Positions 10,663-22,745 of a stretch of DNA of 64,000 bases are shown piece after piece. The notes under the pieces are model-generated. The model was not told the DNA's origin. It did no database searches and was given only the letters and a program-made list of their open reading frames with translations. The position numbers and the translations under genes are program-made. Positions within the stretch are counted from its first letter, which is position 1, and each line of letters begins with the position of its first letter. Source of the stretch: Aulostomus chinensis (taxonomy: Eukaryota; Chordata; Actinopteri; Syngnathiformes; Aulostomidae); the NCBI GenBank assembly GCA_037954235.1, contig JBBMOA010000019.1, forward strand, positions 13,600,805 to 13,664,804, given 5' to 3'.

Positions 10663-11310
10663 GTCATCGCTGCTATCCACTGCTGCCTGTTATCTGCTGC
10701 TGCTATCTGCTGCTGCCATCTGCTGCTATCTGCTGCAGCCTGCTGCTGCTGCTGCTGCTATCTACTACAGCCTGCTGCTGCTGCTGCCATCTGCTGCTAT
10801 CTGCTGCAGCCTGCTGCTGCTGCTGCCATCTGCTGCTATCCGCTGCAGCCTGCTGCTGCTATCCGCTGCTATCCGCTGCTATCTGCTGCAGCCTGCTGCT
10901 GCTGCTGCCATCTGCTGCTATCCGCTGCAGCCTGCTGCTGCTATCCGCTGCTATCTACTGCAGCCTGCTGCTGCTGCTGCCATCTGCTGCTATCTACTGA
11001 AGCCTGCTGCTGCTGCTGCCATCTGCTGCTATCTACTGCAGCCTGCTGCTGCTATCCGCTGCTATCCGCTGCAGCCTGCTGCAGCCTGCTGCTGCTGCTG
11101 CAGCCTGCTGCTGCTGCTGCAGCCTGCTGCTATCTACTGCAGCCTGCTGCTGCTGCCATCTGCTGCTATCTACTGCAGCCTTCTGCTGCTGCCATCTGCT
11201 GCTATCTACTGCAGCCTGCTGCTGCTGCTATCTGCTGCTGCAGCCTGCTGCTGCTATCTGCTGCTGCTGCTATCTGCTGCTATCTGCTGCTGCTGCTGCT
11301 ATTTGCTGTA
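10663..11310. repeat. Long CTG-rich tandem array (interrupted)
   Basis: About 650 bases are built from CTG runs of two to five units separated by CCATCTGCTGCTATC and CTGCAGC-type spacers, a higher-order unit of roughly 35-45 bases repeated with variation. CTG arrays lack stop codons in the forward frames, so two overlapping frames of 305 and 376 codons run through it with Cys/Leu/Ala-rich output. These are compositional, not genes. The many CTGCAG palindromes and CTG runs make stable slipped hairpins likely. Confidence 0.95.
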
Positions 11311-11794
11311 CAGTTGCTCCTGCTCGCAACTTGCTACCCTCCACCTCCCCAGCTCCACCTTGTCGTGTATACATGGCATAGTTCATTCCATGTCATGTTG
11401 CTGCTCTGTTCACGGGGGTATGTTTGCTCTTCCAGTCTTAAACTGGGAGAACCTTCCCTCACGCTGCTGGTCCCCTGTTTCATGGTGCTCATGAAAAATC
11501 ATCAGGGGACTCCTCTGAACAGAGCCATACTGCCAATTTGTACTATAATAAACAAATCAAGCTCATTATCATCTCTTGTGTTTCTTGACGTGAATGGACC
11601 TAACAGAACTGGATTTCCTGCTGTCCATCAATATCACTTGACAAGGATGACCTCAAGGCGGAGAGCTTTTTACTCCATCAGGTATGAAACCACACCTCTG
11701 AATTCTTCAGCTCTGGAAGAATATGACTGTTATTAATCTGCTAGATTCTTCAGATTAAATAAGAGAAAACCTGTATGCAAAAATGAGTGAAATA
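11311..11794. other. Unique-looking stretch after the CTG array
   Basis: The tail of the 376-codon frame reads through here. There is an AATAAA at about 11549-11554, but no upstream gene to which it could belong. Confidence 0.4.
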
Positions 11795-11946
11795 AGGCCG
11801 AAGGCTGACGCATGGGCTCAGGTTCTTGGTTTGAGCCACTCTGCTCCAATTTATATGGCAGCTTCCACCAATGTGTGTGTCCATGATGCAAGACTGTAAA
11901 ACGCTTTGAGTAGAAATGGCCCCATTATAAAAACAGTCCATTTTCC
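11795..11946 (+). repeat. SINE-B-type tail fragment
   Basis: A B-box-like GGTTTGAGCC (11829-11838) is followed by the end CTGTAAAACGCTTTGAGTAG (11895-11914), then CCATTATAAAAACAGTCCATT. That ending is shared by a common class of fish tRNA SINEs (consensus from memory: AAAGCGCTTTGAGTGG... TATATAAAnnCAGTCCATT). The head is degraded and the TSD is not clear. Confidence 0.55.
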
Positions 11947-12930
11947 ATTTATAATTTCAGCCCTTGAAATGTGCAATAATTACAAAGGATCCAGGTAATG
12001 TTCAGTGACAATGTTGAGTGTCATATTTTGGGAAGAGCATGTTGTGACATCCATGGGTCAGCCTCCTCTTCTGCAAACCAACAAGTTGCTTCTGTTTTTA
12101 GGGGATTTAAAAGCTTTTTTCAATGCATACCAAAACTGAATTATGGAGGCGGTGGTGGAAGCTGTCAAAATAATTTTCTACAGCCAGATTGCAGGAACAA
12201 TAGGTACAATGAGTTGTAGAGAAGGGTATATTTTGCAAAGGCGATGGGATGAATCGCAGAAATAACAGTGTTGGTTTGTAAATATACAATATCTTTCTGC
12301 TGGTCATGGTAGCAATATGGTGTGACAGCTGAGGGGACCACTTCTGGAAGATCTGCTTTAAAAAAACAACAACAACAAGAACAGCAGAATAAATCCAAAC
12401 ATTCTTCCATACATGGAACATAAGTCAATGCAGGAAACTAAACTTTTTCTTCCTCAAGTGAAGAACAGCCCTTGAAGCTGCATAAAGAAAAACAGATCAG
12501 TGTGGATCAGTTGATTAGGCAGCGTGGCATTTAACGAACGCACGGCAAACTACTCTGGAATTAACAGTGTGGGCGGCTGCAGAAGTGATAATGTGTCAGA
12601 TGGGTAGATAATATGTGTTGTCCTGGGAAGTCGTTTTCCCTTCAGTGACCCTGCCTCCCTTTTGCCCTCCCCTGTTGTTGCATGTTTGTTTATACTGTAT
12701 GTGGCATGAGTAAGTGGACTAGAACCGAAAAACACATTATCTCTACGAACAGATTCTTCATGTAAATACAGAATCTGTAGGCAAGCTGGGAGAAAATGCC
12801 GGGACAGTGGAGCTTCTGCCGTCTGTTTTCCATTAAAGTAGCTTTGTCTAATCATGTTTGAGAAGCCTCGGCTGCCTCCATGTAAACAGTCCATGTGGAG
12901 GGCAAAAGGCCTCAAATCTTATCGGTCACT
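11947..12930. other. Gene-free stretch
   Basis: The longest frame is 121 codons on the minus strand (12550-12915) and has no recognisable domain. A donor-like GAG|GTAAGA lies at 12943 with a moderate acceptor near 12836. I treat both as chance. Confidence 0.45.
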
Positions 12931-13255
12931 TTGTGGAGGTAAGACTATGAATAAGACCTTGGACACTTTATTTTTAGATTTACAGTTTAGGAGACTGTAC
13001 CGTGCTGGAAGGTTAAAACTTACAACAGTTCCAACAATAGTTTTACATACAAGTTCCAATATCTGCTGACTAACACCAAGGCGGTTCAATTTCCTGAGGA
13101 AGGAGAGCCAGTGTGAGCGTCTCCTCAAATGTATCTGTGTTTTCAGAGAAGCTCAATCAGGAATCTGTGCCTAAGTATTTCAAGTTTTCGACAGTTTCAT
13201 TATGTCGGCCATCAAATGAAACTGTCTGCTTTCAGGTCTTGTTTTGGGCAGGTAA
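12931..13255 (-). pseudogene. Decayed LINE RT thumb/C-terminal fragment
   Basis: Read on the minus strand, LKYLGTD (13165-13184) matches the conserved KYLGT block after the RT palm. A stop follows, and then LSFSENTDTFEE matches the LSFxxNTDxI block. After a frameshift, WLSFLRKLNRLGVSQQILEL (from about 13110 downward) matches the QRLYFLRKLxxFxV block. It continues to a KSKNKVSKVL segment like the NKxKLxRVV block. Order and spacing agree with CR1/Rex/L2-type non-LTR elements. One stop and one frameshift in 100 codons show that it is dead. It has the opposite orientation to the LINE fragments at 6-7 kb. Confidence 0.65.
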
Positions 13256-14278
13256 CGTGTTCTTTCTTCTTATCCTCGATTTGTTGTTGACTCGTTTGAC
13301 GCCATGTTTGAAAGGTCGCCGTAATGTAACTGAGGCCATGTCGTAACTTGAAGAATCTAAAGCGGTCTCCGGTGACCGTGGAGTCATTTGTTAAAAGAGG
13401 AATTAACACGCTTAGCACCTTTGTGGTGACGCAGACTCTCCTTGGGCAGCAGGAAAGAAAGTGCCTGATGCAATGAACTAATCTGGAATGGATGTGGAAA
13501 TCAGATCTGAGATTGCAGTTAAATTACAGTTCAGCGCAGGGCAGGTGGGTCAGGTGCGAAACCAAATATCCAGTATTAATTGATGGATTACAGGTGGGGG
13601 ATAAAACGTAGAAAATCTGATAGGTGAATGAACATTTTATTAAGCAATATTTTTAATCAGGCCTGAGCTGCATGTAACACTCTTGCACCTCTGCAGGTGT
13701 CAGGTTGCGCACATGGAAGCAGCGAAAATATGGGAGACAATTTTGTAAAAGGAGAATTCAAAAGCAAAACGGGGAAGTATATAAAAGTCGAATTCTCAAT
13801 GAGAGCTGTTACTATAAAGTAATTTCAGGTGCCAAATGCTAAATGCGCTTCCTCTGGACGGCACAGCTTCATCGGTCAGGTCAGGTTCGTGATGACGTGT
13901 TTTTTGTTTTGCTCCTAAATGAACGTAAGAAGAGTGCCGTCCTCCGTTGGAGCTAAAAAGATTAATTCCAGTGGAATGTCAAAGCCTCACACCACTGCCC
14001 CTTGGTCTCCTCTACGTTGGTTCACCCTACTAACCACCACCGTAACCATCCACCTTTGGCTTTACTGCAAACTGATGTTTCTCGAACCACCCAGATATCA
14101 GGTCTGCATTTGGGTCTACATTTCCTCCCTCTGAGAGTCAGCACCTCACAATCAGAGGGCCTTCAAAACTGTGGATAGTTTGTCGGATGTCTGTCTGCCT
14201 CATCAGAGAGGACGAGGAAGTCAGAGGTCCAGAGTACAGCCACTGCTCCTGCATGTCAAAAAGAGCCGGTGCTGAGTT
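13256..14278. other. Gene-free stretch
   Basis: No recognisable feature. A 71-codon plus-strand frame (13919-14134) has no motif. Confidence 0.5.
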
Positions 14279-14305
14279 GGGGGTGGGGTGGTGGGGGTAG
14301 GGGGG
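14279..14305 (+). other. G-quadruplex motif
   Basis: Four G runs of 5, 4, 5 and 6 bases are separated by loops of 1, 4 and 2 bases, a textbook intramolecular G-quadruplex pattern. It lies just upstream of the LINE fragment that starts at about 14318. Confidence 0.8.
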
Positions 14306-14317
14306 CCCTGCATCTGC

Positions 14318-14560
14318 TTGTAGGACGCCTACTGGGACCCTCCCGTTGGAGGTGTTCCAGGCACATCCAACTGGTAAGAGACCCTGGGGCTGATTCAGAA
14401 CATGCTGGAGAGATTATATAGCTCATCTGGCTTGAGAATGCCTCAGGATACCCCAGGAGGATCTGGAAGCATTGCTAGGGAGAGTCGATGTCAAACCGCC
14501 GCCACCGCTACAGCCTTGGATACACAGCAAAGAGTGGAATGGAGGAAATGGAAAGCTGCT
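14318..14560 (+). pseudogene. LINE 3'-end fragment (GRPRTRW-type C-terminus), plus strand
   Basis: The DNA follows the 3' end of a very common fish non-LTR element whose C-terminus encodes a GRPRTRWRDY-like region. GGAGGTGTTCCAGGCACATC (14348-14367) and the next 130 bases align by eye with the minus-strand fragment at 47286. The end (CTTGGATACACAGC... GGAGGAAATGG, about 14515-14552) resembles the AGGATAAGC... AAAATGG ending of the SINE-A copies. Frames are broken, so it is a fossil. The consensus is from memory. Confidence 0.6.
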
Positions 14561-16550
14561 TTCATGTGGATACTGGCAATTTAATCAGAGTTGAGTTAAA
14601 GGCTAGAGAGAAGCAGCGAGTTAAATGAGTGGAAAGGTGCGGACGTCACACAGATGCACAGTGCGAGTGTGTATGTGCGCGCAGACATGCATTCATACAC
14701 ATGTGTGCACTCATACTGTGGCACATGGCCAGAAGAAAATAAGCTCCAAATTCCATCTGGTTGAGTGAAAGATGATCCTCTCTGCAGTGAACGCCTGGTG
14801 CTGCAGGCCTGCCGGGGACCAGTGCAGACTCTCCATTCACACTCTGTTAACCTCCATAAGCTCAAGCATGAACACTTTTTGGACTCCCTGCAGGCGTGCT
14901 GCATTCAGAACGACACTTTGTACAGTACACAGGTGTACTAGTACTGTGTTGAGTGCGGTATTGGGTCAAAAGTGTTGCCTGTATTCTCCATACACACTGA
15001 TGATGGCTTTTAATGGATGTCAATATATGATGTTTCCAATCATTTGCTTTGCTGTTAGAGTGTGGTTTTTGTCACTAGTAAATGGAGATGGAACTGTATT
15101 GTGTGTATTTCTAGGTGTTGGCCTCACTCATACAGGCTCTGTACTGGCTGAACTTAAAAGTGTCGAGTTCTGCACCATGTGTGACGTGTGTGTGTGTGGG
15201 GGGGCATAATGGCAGCAGACCACTTCGTTTCATCCAACCCTGATACCACACATTTTTATCAGTCTAGCCATGTTCAAGCAAAAATCCACATGTTAGGTCA
15301 CTGTACCAAAACAATACAACTTGTCAAGTTTTTGCACTTTATATCCATGCAGAAAAAAATATTCTCAATCGGTTATTTTGGGGTTTTGTTTCTGTTTTTT
15401 TTCCCCTCCACTCCTAATTGACTGAGCCCCGGCACATTACCAGCAGGTAATGAGAAACAAAGTAAACAAACATGGATAGAAACGGTGTGGAAAGATTTGC
15501 AAGAATCAATTAAAACTAAGGGATTTAATTAAGTGCATTAATTAACTTTTTGGGAACAACTAATGATATTCTGATAGAACTGAATCATACAATAGAACCA
15601 TGATGACAAAAAAAAGCATCTTCATTGATTTCTGAGTTGAAGAAGGAGAAAGAGAGAACAGAATTTTATTTAGAATGCCTGCAGAAAGAAGAAACCATAT
15701 TGCTTCTTCTGCTGTCATGCAGACCCAGAGTGAGTTACGTGAAGTACAAATGGATGGATGAATAAGTGCTTCCATTCGTGGTATTTTTGTTCATAAAAAA
15801 AAAAAAAACAAAGCACCAAGCTAAATCACCTGAAGCAAGCATCAGTAGTTACATTTCCTTTAGTGGCTCCTGTTTCTACTTCCTCCACCTCATTAGTACC
15901 GCGGTCTCCTACTGAAACGTTAATATCCCCAAATTCCACAAACAAATTAGATTTTGGGGGCCTTCCATTTATTTTGGCCTGACTTATGGCTCCTGTGGGA
16001 GAGCATTCCCAGCTGCCATCTACTTATTAGAAAAGGTGCTTTGACTAGACCCAGGATTCTGGCTCCGAAACACAATCGCAGTCTGAAACCAGAGAGGGAA
16101 ATACACTCATTTGTTACTGTGTCGGCTTTGACGCACTCAAAAACAGAGGTACAAGACAAGTACTGTATTTATGACACAATGCCTTTATTGTCGCTGTACT
16201 CATACGATAATGTAAATGCGAGTGCACACACTTCACACACACTATCAAACACTATCAATCGCAGGCCCTTCATTAAACCATAGGACATAAAAACAGACGT
16301 AAATGCAGGTTAAAGTAAAGTGCAGTAGGAGCAGGAGCTATTTGCATTAGTAATAGAATGCACAGATAAGTGAATACATTTGAATATTAAGTTTTATAGT
16401 GGGTTGCAGATTTATTTAAATGTAAAATTTTGAAGAACCTTGCAATAAGTAATAGCGAACAAACTGAAGGGGACACAAATGTCTTTCAGAAGGGTGCCAA
16501 CCACCCACAAGCATTTGTTCTTGTTTTTCAGGGACAGGCTCGTAATTATT

Positions 16551-16551
<1 letters not shown>
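14561..16551. other. Gene-free stretch
   Basis: Mostly unique-looking DNA. The 145-codon plus-strand frame at 14772-15209 ends in a (GT)/(G)n tract and has no domain I recognise. A 13-base A run lies near 15797. Confidence 0.5.
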
Positions 16552-16600
<49 letters not shown>

Positions 16601-16608
16601 CGTGTGTT
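16552..16608. repeat. (GT)n microsatellite
   Basis: About 25 GT units with two GC interruptions at the 3' end. His- or Cys/Val-repeat frames over it are artefacts. Confidence 0.97.
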
Positions 16609-19600
16609 AGGCTGCTCCAGCAAAAGTGACATTTAAATGAGAGTGTTCGTGTTTGGTGAGATGATGAGAAGAACATTGCAAGACAGAAATCTTGATTAAA
16701 CAACTAACACTACGAATAAAGATAATAGATGTCCGTTTTTTTTTTTTGTTTATTTTGTTTTTATTATATTTGGAGTGTATATGCACACTGAGTGATCCAG
16801 GATTCCGGTCATCCCATCGATGTCACACTTTGCCATTTTGTGCTGCCTCGAGATGATACATAGAAGCCAAATTAATATCTATACTCCACATGGAGAAGCT
16901 GCCAGAAGATACGCGCCCCGGCTGATTTACTATGCTGTAGCATGATTCAGTCGGATTCCATCCAGCATTCAATCTGTTGGGGGCAGATACGTTTTCACAA
17001 TTTATTCCAGACACAATGCCAGTGCTCTGTCTCCTGGACGAGTGTGAGGAGACAGAAATTAGCGATGAAGATCAAGAACTCCTCAAATCACGTCACCTGA
17101 ATGTACGGTAGCGCCTGACACGTGCACCTGCTGTTGTTGGATTCTACTAAAATAAAAAAGTATAATCTCAGCCATGGCTTGAATGCTATTGATTTCATTT
17201 TCTAATTTAATATTCCAAAGATGGGTTTGCCTTGAATTACACGTGCACCTCTGCTCATGCAGTGTCTTTACCTAGCCAGGGGATTCCATTTGGCAAAAAA
17301 TAAAATCAATAATGAATAATATAAACAGTCAATCTGTCTGATTTTCTCATGCCAGGTGAAGGTTTGGAGCAGCTGCAGATCATCAGGTATAAAGATGGCT
17401 GATGATTATTGGATTATCAGGATGCTGTTCACCTCATATTGTGTGTGTGCGTGTTTTATGAATAAAACAGGAGTGAAACACTATCCTACAAACCGTACAA
17501 CACTTGTCTGAGCTTCTGTTTTCACATTTGATCAATGACAAATTAAGAAATCAATTTAAAAGGAAATCAGAAACCAGATGAGGCAAATCGGATTTCCAGT
17601 CCACAGATTTCTGTATCTGTATCATATCGAGACTTCTTTTGTCTCTTTTTTTTTTTAACTTTATGAAGCTATTTTCAGATTCAGGAAACTTTATTTATCC
17701 CCATGGGAGGCAATTAAGGGAGCAGAGAGCGGTCCGGTTGCTTACATACATGTTACATGTTTATCTCTAAAGCATCTTTTTAGTAAACTCCCAGTCTAGT
17801 TTTTTATGTATGATGTTTTTTGGGGATTTTCAGTTTTAAACTTTGAAGCATCCTGGTTCTGGTCATTAAACGGAAAAAAGAGATCGACAATACCAACACA
17901 CGTGCCTTGTCTTCCAAACCTCTTCATGTCATCTCATACCATTTAAACCTGAGACTCAGTAACTAATTTCCTTCAAGGATCATGAGAATGGAAGCTTAAA
18001 ACAGGCTTAATTACAGCAGACTGATAATGACAAATAGGCTCAAGTTTCCAAATGAATTTCTGAGAGAAGAAGGTAGCTGCAGCGTGTGAGATGACTCTTC
18101 GTTAGCTGAATTGATACTGAAGATGAAGGGAGTTCCCCTCCACATATTCTCAGTTTAAACACCATCTCATTAGGTGGTCAAAAATGACTGAAATTCTATC
18201 TTTTTTTTGCCTAAAACATTAGATCTTCAACAATGAGACAAGATATTACCGTGAAGCCGGACAATGCTAATTACCAGTTATTTATTGATGTTAATTTAGA
18301 AAAAGTGAATAAACAGTTTTTACCACACATCAATCAAAAATACTCTTGAAAATTAATTCAGAATCAGGTGAAGGCTGATTAATGCAACCGTGTATTTGGG
18401 AAGTCTTTGGCCAGGCTGCTGTGGACTCACTAGTTTCAAAAAGTATTCTCACATATCAGTTGGTCTTGATACTCCATACTTGTGTATCGCCACTCTCTAA
18501 ATACAGATCATTTGATACCAGGACCACCATTCACTGAAGCCGTTTGCTTTGAAATCTCTGACCCTGAGGTAGTCAAACACACTCAAAGATTTTGATCACG
18601 TTTGCTTCAGTTCAATTTATTACTGCTCCCTGTAAAACGGAGACAATTAGGTCTGACTAAAGATCCTTGAGGATAAATCGTCTGCTAAAAGAACATTATA
18701 AACCCTGTTATATTTCTCTGAGCTCATAACTATCAAGGGCCATAATCTGAGTTTCCAACCAATCACATCTTAAAGAGAAAATCTTCTGCTTCTTTATTGA
18801 CGAGATTCAAAGAATTGAAAATATGTTGCTGAAAATATGTTCCATAAATCTGTGCACCGACTCAATGTAGAACCTGGTGGAGAATAAAGCCTCAGACGAC
18901 ACCCAACTTCAGCCCATTACTAAAGCATATAAAAAATAATGATGGGAACACTGGGCCTTTACTTTCTCGCCATTAGTGGCTCACGCTGTACTGGCCGTGT
19001 TCCAGAAAGACTAAACCGGATCAAATCTTTGGTTAAACTCCACTGTGTCTTCTGTGGAGAAAAAAAGAAGAAGAAAACAGCAACAGGAGGACGAGAGCCA
19101 TCATGTTGGGTGTGTTACCAAATTCTCCTAACACAGGATGAGGGAGAAAAAGATGGCCACGCTCATTTGGTTGTATCATTGCTGTACTGATCTATGACCA
19201 TTCCAAACTGGAGAGCAGAAACCTGCAATTTCACAGAGCAGAGACTGGGAGGAGAGTTTAGCAGTGGACGTATGGAAAAATGTCAGGGCCTCATGGTGGG
19301 GTCTGTGCCAGTAACCTGCCTCCAACCCAGAGTACAATCAAGACCCAGGTTTTACTGCGGACCACTCGTGTGATGTGTACCAGAGTTTGACTGATGCCAA
19401 ACAAACCCGACCAGCTGATGAAATACTGGATTAATTTCAAAGTGTTACAGTGACTTGAGAGTGTATAAGAGTTCTCCTTGAGAAGGGAGAGGGTCACCTT
19501 TTATGACCAGGAATAAATCTCCAGCACCCATTGACTCCCTGTAGGTTGGAGTACCCAGACGGGTGGTGCCCTGGATGGGGCTTGGACTGGTAAATTCAAT

Positions 19601-19952
19601 GCTCAGATATGGAACAACGGAGAAACCAGATGAGGGTGATTAGACCGACAGGATCGACCATATTAAATGCCACATTTGAGCATGAGCTTATATTTGTCTA
19701 CTTGGTCCTGGAAAACCTTAGATTAAAGATGGATGTTCATTCATCAGGTATCATCTGATGATGATCTTGGACGCTCAGGTGGATCCTTCCATGATTGAAT
19801 GTTCCCAGAATACCTCCAATGGAAGGAACATCGGTAAAAAGATCGGAGCTGTATCTGCTGCATGGTGTAATGATCGCCGGCCACCTTTGCTTTTTCATGG
19901 ACGTCATGTCCGCACCCAACTCTCATCACCAACATTTCACTCTTTGGAGTCT
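16609..19952. other. Long featureless stretch
   Basis: More than 3 kb with no repeat family, open frame above 83 codons or splice-bounded segment that I can support. Part of 19250-19900 is less AT-rich, but no frame there is convincing. Confidence 0.5.
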
Positions 19953-20171
19953 TGAAAGTGGGGACGAGGCTGATTGATACTCTAAATTGACCGTAGGTGT
20001 GACTGTGAGTGTGAATGGTTGTCTGTCTCTATGAGTTGGTCCTGAGATGGACTGGTGACCTGTCCAGGGTGAACCCTGCCTCTCACCTGAAGGCAGCTGG
20101 GATAGGCTCCGCCCCCCCATGACCCTTAACAGGATAAGAGGTAGAAAATGGATGATGGATGGATGGATGGA
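19953..20171 (+). mobile_element. SINE-A copy 2, 5'-truncated with short TSD
   Basis: Only the 3' 215 bases are present: GGGACGAGGCTGATTGATAC onward, the CTGTCCAGGGTGAACCCTGC segment, a short C run and an (ATGG)n tail. TGGAGTCT occurs at 19945-19952 and again at 20172-20179, a likely 8-bp TSD (part of the second copy could be tail). Loss of the tRNA head with an intact tail is the classic 5' truncation of target-primed reverse transcription. Confidence 0.8.
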
Positions 20172-20179
20172 TGGAGTCT

Positions 20180-22490
20180 GACAGTAACAATAAACAAAGA
20201 GAGAATTGATTGAGGCAGTATAAATTCTGATTACCCTATTATATCCTCACCAATTTGTCTTGTTCAACATTCGGTAAAATAGAAAATTCTTAAACAGCTC
20301 GTATAAAATCTGCAGTAATAGAATTAGTATCATTAACATTTTTTTAAAGAGCACCCAGCTATGGCAAAATGCCTCAGGAGTTTAGATTAATTATATTACC
20401 CTTTCCTTCCTGCAGAACAAAAAAAAGTCTTACTCAGCTTTTGAAAATGAAGAAAAGATATAGAGTAGGTATTCCAGCACAATGCAACCCTTAGGCTCCA
20501 TACTTAGTTTTTACTGTCTCCCCATAAGTGGCTTTAATTACCCTGGTGTACGTCTGTCTGCTCAAATTAGATTGGGCCCCTAGATACGCAGGCGAATGGG
20601 AGAACTAACCCTGCTTAGGCATCCATGTGTAACTGAGTCTCTAGATTGAGTCTGATCATGTGGGACGTAGGTTTAATCAAGAGTGAGATCAAATAAATTG
20701 ATTATGCGCTATTTTAAGAAATAAGTTATGATTGTACAGTTTACCACCGCAGAGCAGAGAGATCACATATCTGAGCGCGCACATAGTTAAAGATCAAGAG
20801 GTCGTTTAGGGAACACATCAATCAAGGTGTCCATTTGTTTACCACGATTACCACAAGAGGGACCGAGATGTCTTTAAAAGAAGCCAACCATTATCGTATC
20901 AGTGTCTTAATTAATTTTACCTCATTAAACCTACATTGTATTTCATGTGAATGCTTTAAAACCCATCAAGCAATCATCAATTAAAACTGCCATACAGAAG
21001 GAATTACCGCAACCATGGTACTCCAATGGTGCGCGAAAAGCAGTCAGTTTATTTGAGGTGTGAACAGACCTTTTAAAGTCGTCAACTCAAGTTTTTTTGA
21101 GCACTAAATCACGTTCTAGCTTTCTAGCTTCTAGCTTACCTGCAAATGTAACTGCACATTGCATCGATCCAAACCGCAAGAGCTGTGACCGGCCTGCCTT
21201 GTGACTTAACTTTTCTCCATATCCTTCCGGTCTGAGTGCTTGTGCATGTTTATTTCAGTAAGTGTAATTGTTCTCAAGCATTTCTTTGCTCAAACTCCAA
21301 AACTATTTGCTTTGTTTCAACTGCCGTTGTTGGAACTTCGCAAAAAACTCAACACAACAGCTTAAAAGCCCTGCTGCTAACCAGCGCCCAGCAGATCCAC
21401 AATCTAGCAGAACCCAGCTGGACCTCTGCAGAAGTACAAATGCTGGTTTACACCTTAGGTCACAAAATGGTGCAATATTTGATAAACAACTACTTTATTC
21501 AGCGCAACACAGTGAGTTGTTGTAACCCGCTTTCAAGCAATTGTCATAATTGTGTCGCACCTGGCCACAGTAAGAACCTTGGCCTCCACTAGTATACACA
21601 ACACTTAGGGCTTTGCTTGGACCCAAAGTACGAGTGTAAATCAAAGTTAGGGAAAGCGTCGAGGAAGTTAATAAGTCAGCCTAATGTCGAAACACTTTAC
21701 AAATCTTGAGAGTTCCTGGTATTTAACTTGAATTCACTTGCCATTTAATGACTGAATCTGTCCTTGTCCATTAATCTCCTCAGGGTCCTCATCATCATCA
21801 TTCTGCCTCTCAGGATCCAGACAGGGCCAAATAACAGAGAGGATAGTGGAGCGAGAGAAAGAAGAGAAAAGTGACAAATTGAGTCAAGGGAAGCAGTAAA
21901 AGTAGAGAAATAAAACTTAAGATACGCTATACAATAAATAAATGCCGGGCAGCAAAGATAAGGGGGATGATGCTACCTTTCTGTTTGTGCACTATCTGAG
22001 CCAGAGATAATGAAGCCATCGTGAGACAGAGTCAAGCTTGAAATCAGGCCTGACATCTTGAAAGTTACTCTAAATAAGAAAAAAAAGGCCCAAAAAACAG
22101 AGTAACACTGAAAACATACCGGCAACATACACTTGGAGCAGGTTTTCGGAACTGCACCATCTCAGCAAGTGCTGCTGGCAGTAGTTTTCCATGGACATTA
22201 TCAGCTTCATGGGCTGCATACTAATCATGGAGCCACGGGATCATGAATACACATATTAATGTGTGACAAACCAACTCATAAAGTTACAGTGCACATTTTC
22301 TGGTGTTCATGTCGATCATTTTTAAATACATTGTGTCAAAATATGACAGAGATTTGACACAACTGCAGAGAGAAGAGGGAAAGGAACCAAGAGGATTTTT
22401 TTTTAAATAAAAACCCTGAAACTAACAACAACAACAAAAAACCCTCCAAACAGAACATGTGGCAACACAGGAAAGAAGAAAGCAAACAGG
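20180..22490. other. Gene-free stretch
   Basis: No recognisable element. The 118-codon frame at 21236-21592 overlaps an 85-codon frame in another phase, and neither carries a motif. Confidence 0.5.
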
Positions 22491-22745
22491 TAAATACACT
22501 AGGACGATCTGAGAATGACTGACTCAAGCCAGACAAAAAAACACAACAAGACGCAGGTGTGTTATTCAAAAAAAAGGCGGGAAAGAGACAAAGGCAGGAA
22601 GTAACTCAGGAGTACACAGGGAATTGCCTTTCAAAATAAAGCAGGAACTGACAGGAAGCACAAGCAAAAGCGAACCTCAAACACAAAGCTCAGAACTGCC
22701 AGGACAACAAAACTAAGGTGTTCATGTGAACAAATAATCTCAACA
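22490..22745. repeat. Possible dispersed A/C-rich fish repeat
   Basis: A purine- and AC-rich text with phrases such as CAAAATAAAGCAGGAACTGA (22633-22652) resembles a repeat that I recall from many fish genomes. The similar style at 54780-55150 supports a shared family. No ends or TSD seen. Confidence 0.3.

Noticed and set aside
10577..11736. Two overlapping open frames of 305 and 376 codons
   Set aside because: They run through the CTG-rich array in different phases and give Cys/Leu/Ala repeats. The lack of stops is compositional.
12837..12942. Exon-like segment with donor GAG|GTAAGA
   Set aside because: Only a moderate acceptor, with a short open frame of no recognisable content beside a LINE fragment.
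13148..13250. Plus-strand exon between TTTTCAG and GGGCAG|GTAACG
   Set aside because: The same bases are the minus-strand KYLGT/FLRKL LINE fossil; the splice signals are likely chance.
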